A stretch of DNA of 64,000 nucleotides from the NCBI GenBank assembly GCA_963705835.1, contig CAVPLC010000079.1, forward strand, positions 124,001-188,000, in the 5' to 3' direction. This stretch comes from Palsa-504 sp963705835 (GTDB taxonomy: Bacteria; Actinomycetota; Actinomycetes; Streptosporangiales; Streptosporangiaceae). The notes under the pieces are model-generated. The model did not search any database, was not told the DNA's origin, and worked only from the letters and a program-made list of their open reading frames with translations. This document shows, in pieces, positions 61,913 through 64,000 of this stretch; position 1 is the stretch's first letter; the number at the start of each line of letters is the position of its first letter. The position numbers and the translations under genes were made by a program.

Positions 61913-62674
61913 ATGGCTGGGCACGGAGCTGAGCCTGGGTTTTTGCGCGGGCATGGGCCTGCTCGCGAGCCTGGGCACGGGCATGATGGCGGGCACCACC
62001 ACCGGGACGTGTCCGGCGGGTGGCTGCGGCCCGCGGTGTTCGGGGCGATGGACGGGCTGGTGACGAACGTGTCGCTGATCGCCGGGGTCGGCGGCGGCGG
62101 CGCTTCGGCTCACATCATCGTGCTCACCGGCCTGGCCGGCCTGGCCGCGGGCGCGTGCTCCATGGCGGCCGGGGAATTCGTGTCGGTCTCCTCCCAGAAC
62201 GAGCTCGTCCAGGCCGAGGTCAACAAGGAGCGGCACGAGCTCGAGCACAACCCCGCCTTCGAGCAGGCCGAGCTGGCCACCATGCTGCGGGCGCGCGGTA
62301 TCAGCGCCGTCACCGCGCGGCAGGCGGCCGCGGAGATCTCCGCCCAGCCGGAAAAGGCGCTGGCCGTGCACGCGCTGGAGGAACTCGGCGTCGATCCGGG
62401 GGAGCTGCCCTCGCCCGTGGTGGCGGCCGGCGCGTCGATGGCCTCGTTCGCCGTCGGGGCGCTGATCCCGCTCATCCCCTACCTGGCCGGGGTGAACGTA
62501 CTCGGCTTCGCCCTCGGGCTGGCCGCGGTGGCCGCCGTCGCGGGCGGCGGGATGGTGGCGCGGCTGACCGACAGGCCGTTCTGGCGGGGCGCGCTACGCC
62601 AGCTGGCGCTGGGGGCGGCCGCCGCCGGGGTCACCTACCTGATCGGCATCCTCGTCGGTCACGTCACCGGGTAG
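61913..62674 (+). CDS. VIT1/CCC1-family iron/manganese transporter-like protein
   Basis: A 253-residue membrane protein. FGAMDGLVTNVSLIAGVGGG and AAGEFVSVSSQNELVQAEVNKE mark the family, and the C-terminal half has three or four helices. The family moves Fe2+ or Mn2+ (the yeast and plant members load the vacuole). The N-terminal GHGPAREPGHGHDGGHHHRD is rich in His and could bind metal. GAAGG lies upstream. It overlaps the end of the amidohydrolase gene by 11 bp. Confidence 0.87.
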   Translation: MAGHGAEPGFLRGHGPAREPGHGHDGGHHHRDVSGGWLRPAVFGAMDGLVTNVSLIAGVGGGGASAHIIVLTGLAGLAAGACSMAAGEFVSVSSQNELVQAEVNKERHELEHNPAFEQAELATMLRARGISAVTARQAAAEISAQPEKALAVHALEELGVDPGELPSPVVAAGASMASFAVGALIPLIPYLAGVNVLGFALGLAAVAAVAGGGMVARLTDRPFWRGALRQLALGAAAAGVTYLIGILVGHVTG

Positions 62675-64000
62675 GCGCCCGTTCCTGGCCTCGGCTCGCC
62701 TGGATCCAGCCGGCCATGTCGGCTGGCTTGGGTCCGGCCGGGCGATCCGGCTGGCCCGGGAGGGCGGGTGGCGAGGGCTGGGTTGGCGAGCTGGTCGCGA
62801 GGGCCGGGTTGGCGAACAGCTGGCCGGCCACGGGCACGCCCAGCTGCAGGACCAGCCAGATCCGGGCCGGGTCGGACAGCAGGCGCGGGTCGGCCAGCGG
62901 GTCGCCGTCGACGATGATCAGGTCGGCCAGCTTGCCCTCGGTTACGGTGCCGATGTGCTCGTCCAGCCCGAGCGCTTCGGCCGCGGTCGCGGTCGCGGCG
63001 ACCAGCGCCTGGCCCGGGGTGAGGCCGTGGAAGACCATCCGCTGGACCTCGAGGCCCGCGGCCAGGCTGGTGTCGCTGCCCAGCGCGATCTTGACGCCCG
63101 CCTGCCGGGCGGCCCGCATGCTGGCCGCGCCCTCTCGCATGTTGCGCCGCGCCAGTTCGACCAGCACCGGCGGCATGTCCGGATTGGCTTCGGCGCCGTC
63201 CGGGTCGATGACCTCCTCGGACAGGCCCGCCATCCAGTAGTAGCCCGACAGCGTGGGCACCAGCACCTGGCCCGCGGCGGCCATGGCGTCCAGCAGGTCC
63301 GGCCGCTGGTGCAGGTACATGCCGTGCTCGACGGTGTCGACGCCGTGCCTGACCGCCGCGGCGCAGCCGTCCAGGCCCTCGGCGTGGGCGCAGACCCGGT
63401 AGCCCAGCCGGTGGGCCTCGTCGGTGACCGCCGCCAGCTCCGGCTCGGTGAACTGCAGCGGGTCGGGATCTTCCAGCTCGTTGGACCGGGCACCGGTCGT
63501 CATCACCTTGACGAAGTCCGCCCCGGCCCGGATCTGCTCCCGGACCGCCCGCCGCACGTCGTCCGGGCCGTCGGCCTCGCGGTACATGTCGCCGTAGAAC
63601 CGCCCGCCCGGCGCGGTGGCCGAGATGATCTTCCCGCAGGTCAGGAGGCGGGGACCGCGGAACGCGCCGTAGCGCATGGCCTGCCGGGCCTGCTGCGGCA
63701 TCAGGCCCTGCGATCCGGTCACCCGGATCGTGGTCACCCCGAGGCGCAGGTAGTCGCGCAGCTCGGCCTGCAGGAAGTGCGCGGCGATCCCGGGCAGCGG
63801 CTCCTCGGCGCCCTTGGCCACGCTCGGCACGTGGCCCGAGGCGTGCGTGTGCGCGTCGGTCAGCCCGGGCATGAGGACGCGCTGGCCCAGCTCGATCGGC
63901 CGGGCACCGTCCGGGCACGGCTCGCCGGCGTCGGTGACCCGGCGGATGACGCCGTCCTCGATCAGGACCGCCGCGTGCTCGCGCAGCGGGGCTCCGGTAC
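62664..64000 (-). CDS. Metal-dependent amidohydrolase, partial
   Basis: About 445 codons are visible; the start lies beyond the window edge. The TIM-barrel amidohydrolase signatures are MPGLTDAHTHASGH, FVKVMTTGA (metal-bridging Lys), CAHAEGLDG, GVDTVEHGMYL and KIALGSDTSLAAG, then GKLADLIIVDGDPLADP. This is the prolidase/imidazolonepropionase-like group of cytoplasmic or exported hydrolases of small cyclic amides; the substrate is unknown. It is convergent with the VIT1 gene, so it is probably not part of the importer operon. Confidence 0.88.
   Translation of the reverse strand, partial: TGAPLREHAAVLIEDGVIRRVTDAGEPCPDGARPIELGQRVLMPGLTDAHTHASGHVPSVAKGAEEPLPGIAAHFLQAELRDYLRLGVTTIRVTGSQGLMPQQARQAMRYGAFRGPRLLTCGKIISATAPGGRFYGDMYREADGPDDVRRAVREQIRAGADFVKVMTTGARSNELEDPDPLQFTEPELAAVTDEAHRLGYRVCAHAEGLDGCAAAVRHGVDTVEHGMYLHQRPDLLDAMAAAGQVLVPTLSGYYWMAGLSEEVIDPDGAEANPDMPPVLVELARRNMREGAASMRAARQAGVKIALGSDTSLAAGLEVQRMVFHGLTPGQALVAATATAAEALGLDEHIGTVTEGKLADLIIVDGDPLADPRLLSDPARIWLVLQLGVPVAGQLFANPALATSSPTQPSPPALPGQPDRPAGPKPADMAGWIQASRGQERAPTR

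Overview
The window is high-GC DNA from an actinobacterium, probably a filamentous or soil-type actinomycete. Supporting signs are the clpS/DUF2017/mec/cysO/cysM/phosphodiesterase/rph/rdgB gene order shared with mycobacteria and other actinobacteria, DUF574-type SAM methyltransferases, DUF3618 and DUF3039 proteins, an ECF42-type sigma factor with its DGPF partner, a DivIVA-type coiled-coil protein, and many leaderless genes (TANNNT box 6-7 nt before ATG or GTG). The exact genus cannot be read from the sequence.

Layout. 1-9.9 kb: the 5' part of dxr, a frameshifted secreted phosphatase, pterin dehydratase, glycine cleavage gcvT-gcvH, DUF3618, the yciI-ECF42 pair, an esterase and a lipoprotein. 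9.4-14.5 kb: a PPOX-fold protein, a double-GNAT acetyltransferase, a secreted protein, an IS630 transposase remnant, a DUF222/HNH endonuclease and tRNA-Leu(UAG). 14.5-19.8 kb, all minus: bcp, rdgB, rph, an Rv1339-like phosphodiesterase, cysM, cysO, mec, DUF2017 and clpS, i.e. the CysO-dependent cysteine route plus RNA and nucleotide housekeeping. 19.8-22.4 kb: pncB, a YbaK-type deacylase and pncA (nicotinamide salvage). 22.6-30.7 kb: helicase, DUF3039, yqgE, malic enzyme, MarR, MerR-hsp20, a thioredoxin-TPR protein and a membrane CbxX-type AAA protein. 30.8-33.9 kb: ArsR, a mosaic of three truncated genes, an oxidoreductase and a fused antitoxin-toxin. 34-41.4 kb: an isobutyryl-CoA-mutase-type large subunit, an ECF sigma/propeller pair, MarR, meaB, thiolase and methylmalonyl-CoA epimerase (acyl-CoA mutase metabolism). 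41.7-48.7 kb: DivIVA-like protein, phosphoesterase, NYN protein, sppA, flavin reductase and two tandem DUF574 methyltransferases.

48.8-61.9 kb looks like a catabolic island: a BHMT-like methyltransferase divergent from a dimethylglycine/sarcosine dehydrogenase-like flavoprotein with a TetR gene and a candidate operator; hutI; a deleted enolase-superfamily pseudogene; an aromatic amino acid lyase homologue that lacks the Ala-Ser-Gly triad which forms the MIO cofactor; and a complete Dpp/Opp-type ABC importer divergent from that lyase. The lyase is the most interesting gene. Loss of MIO is known for ergothionase, so a quaternary-ammonium histidine derivative is a reasonable candidate substrate. 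This is inference.

Two patterns run through the window. First, short tandem repeats (12-27 bp) are frequent: units inside genes are multiples of three, while units of 14, 16 or 17 bp sit on stop codons, on a start codon or between genes. Second, several otherwise well conserved genes carry single-base frameshifts (phosphatase, propeller protein, dimethylglycine dehydrogenase-like, substrate-binding protein), which may be sequencing or assembly errors or recent decay.
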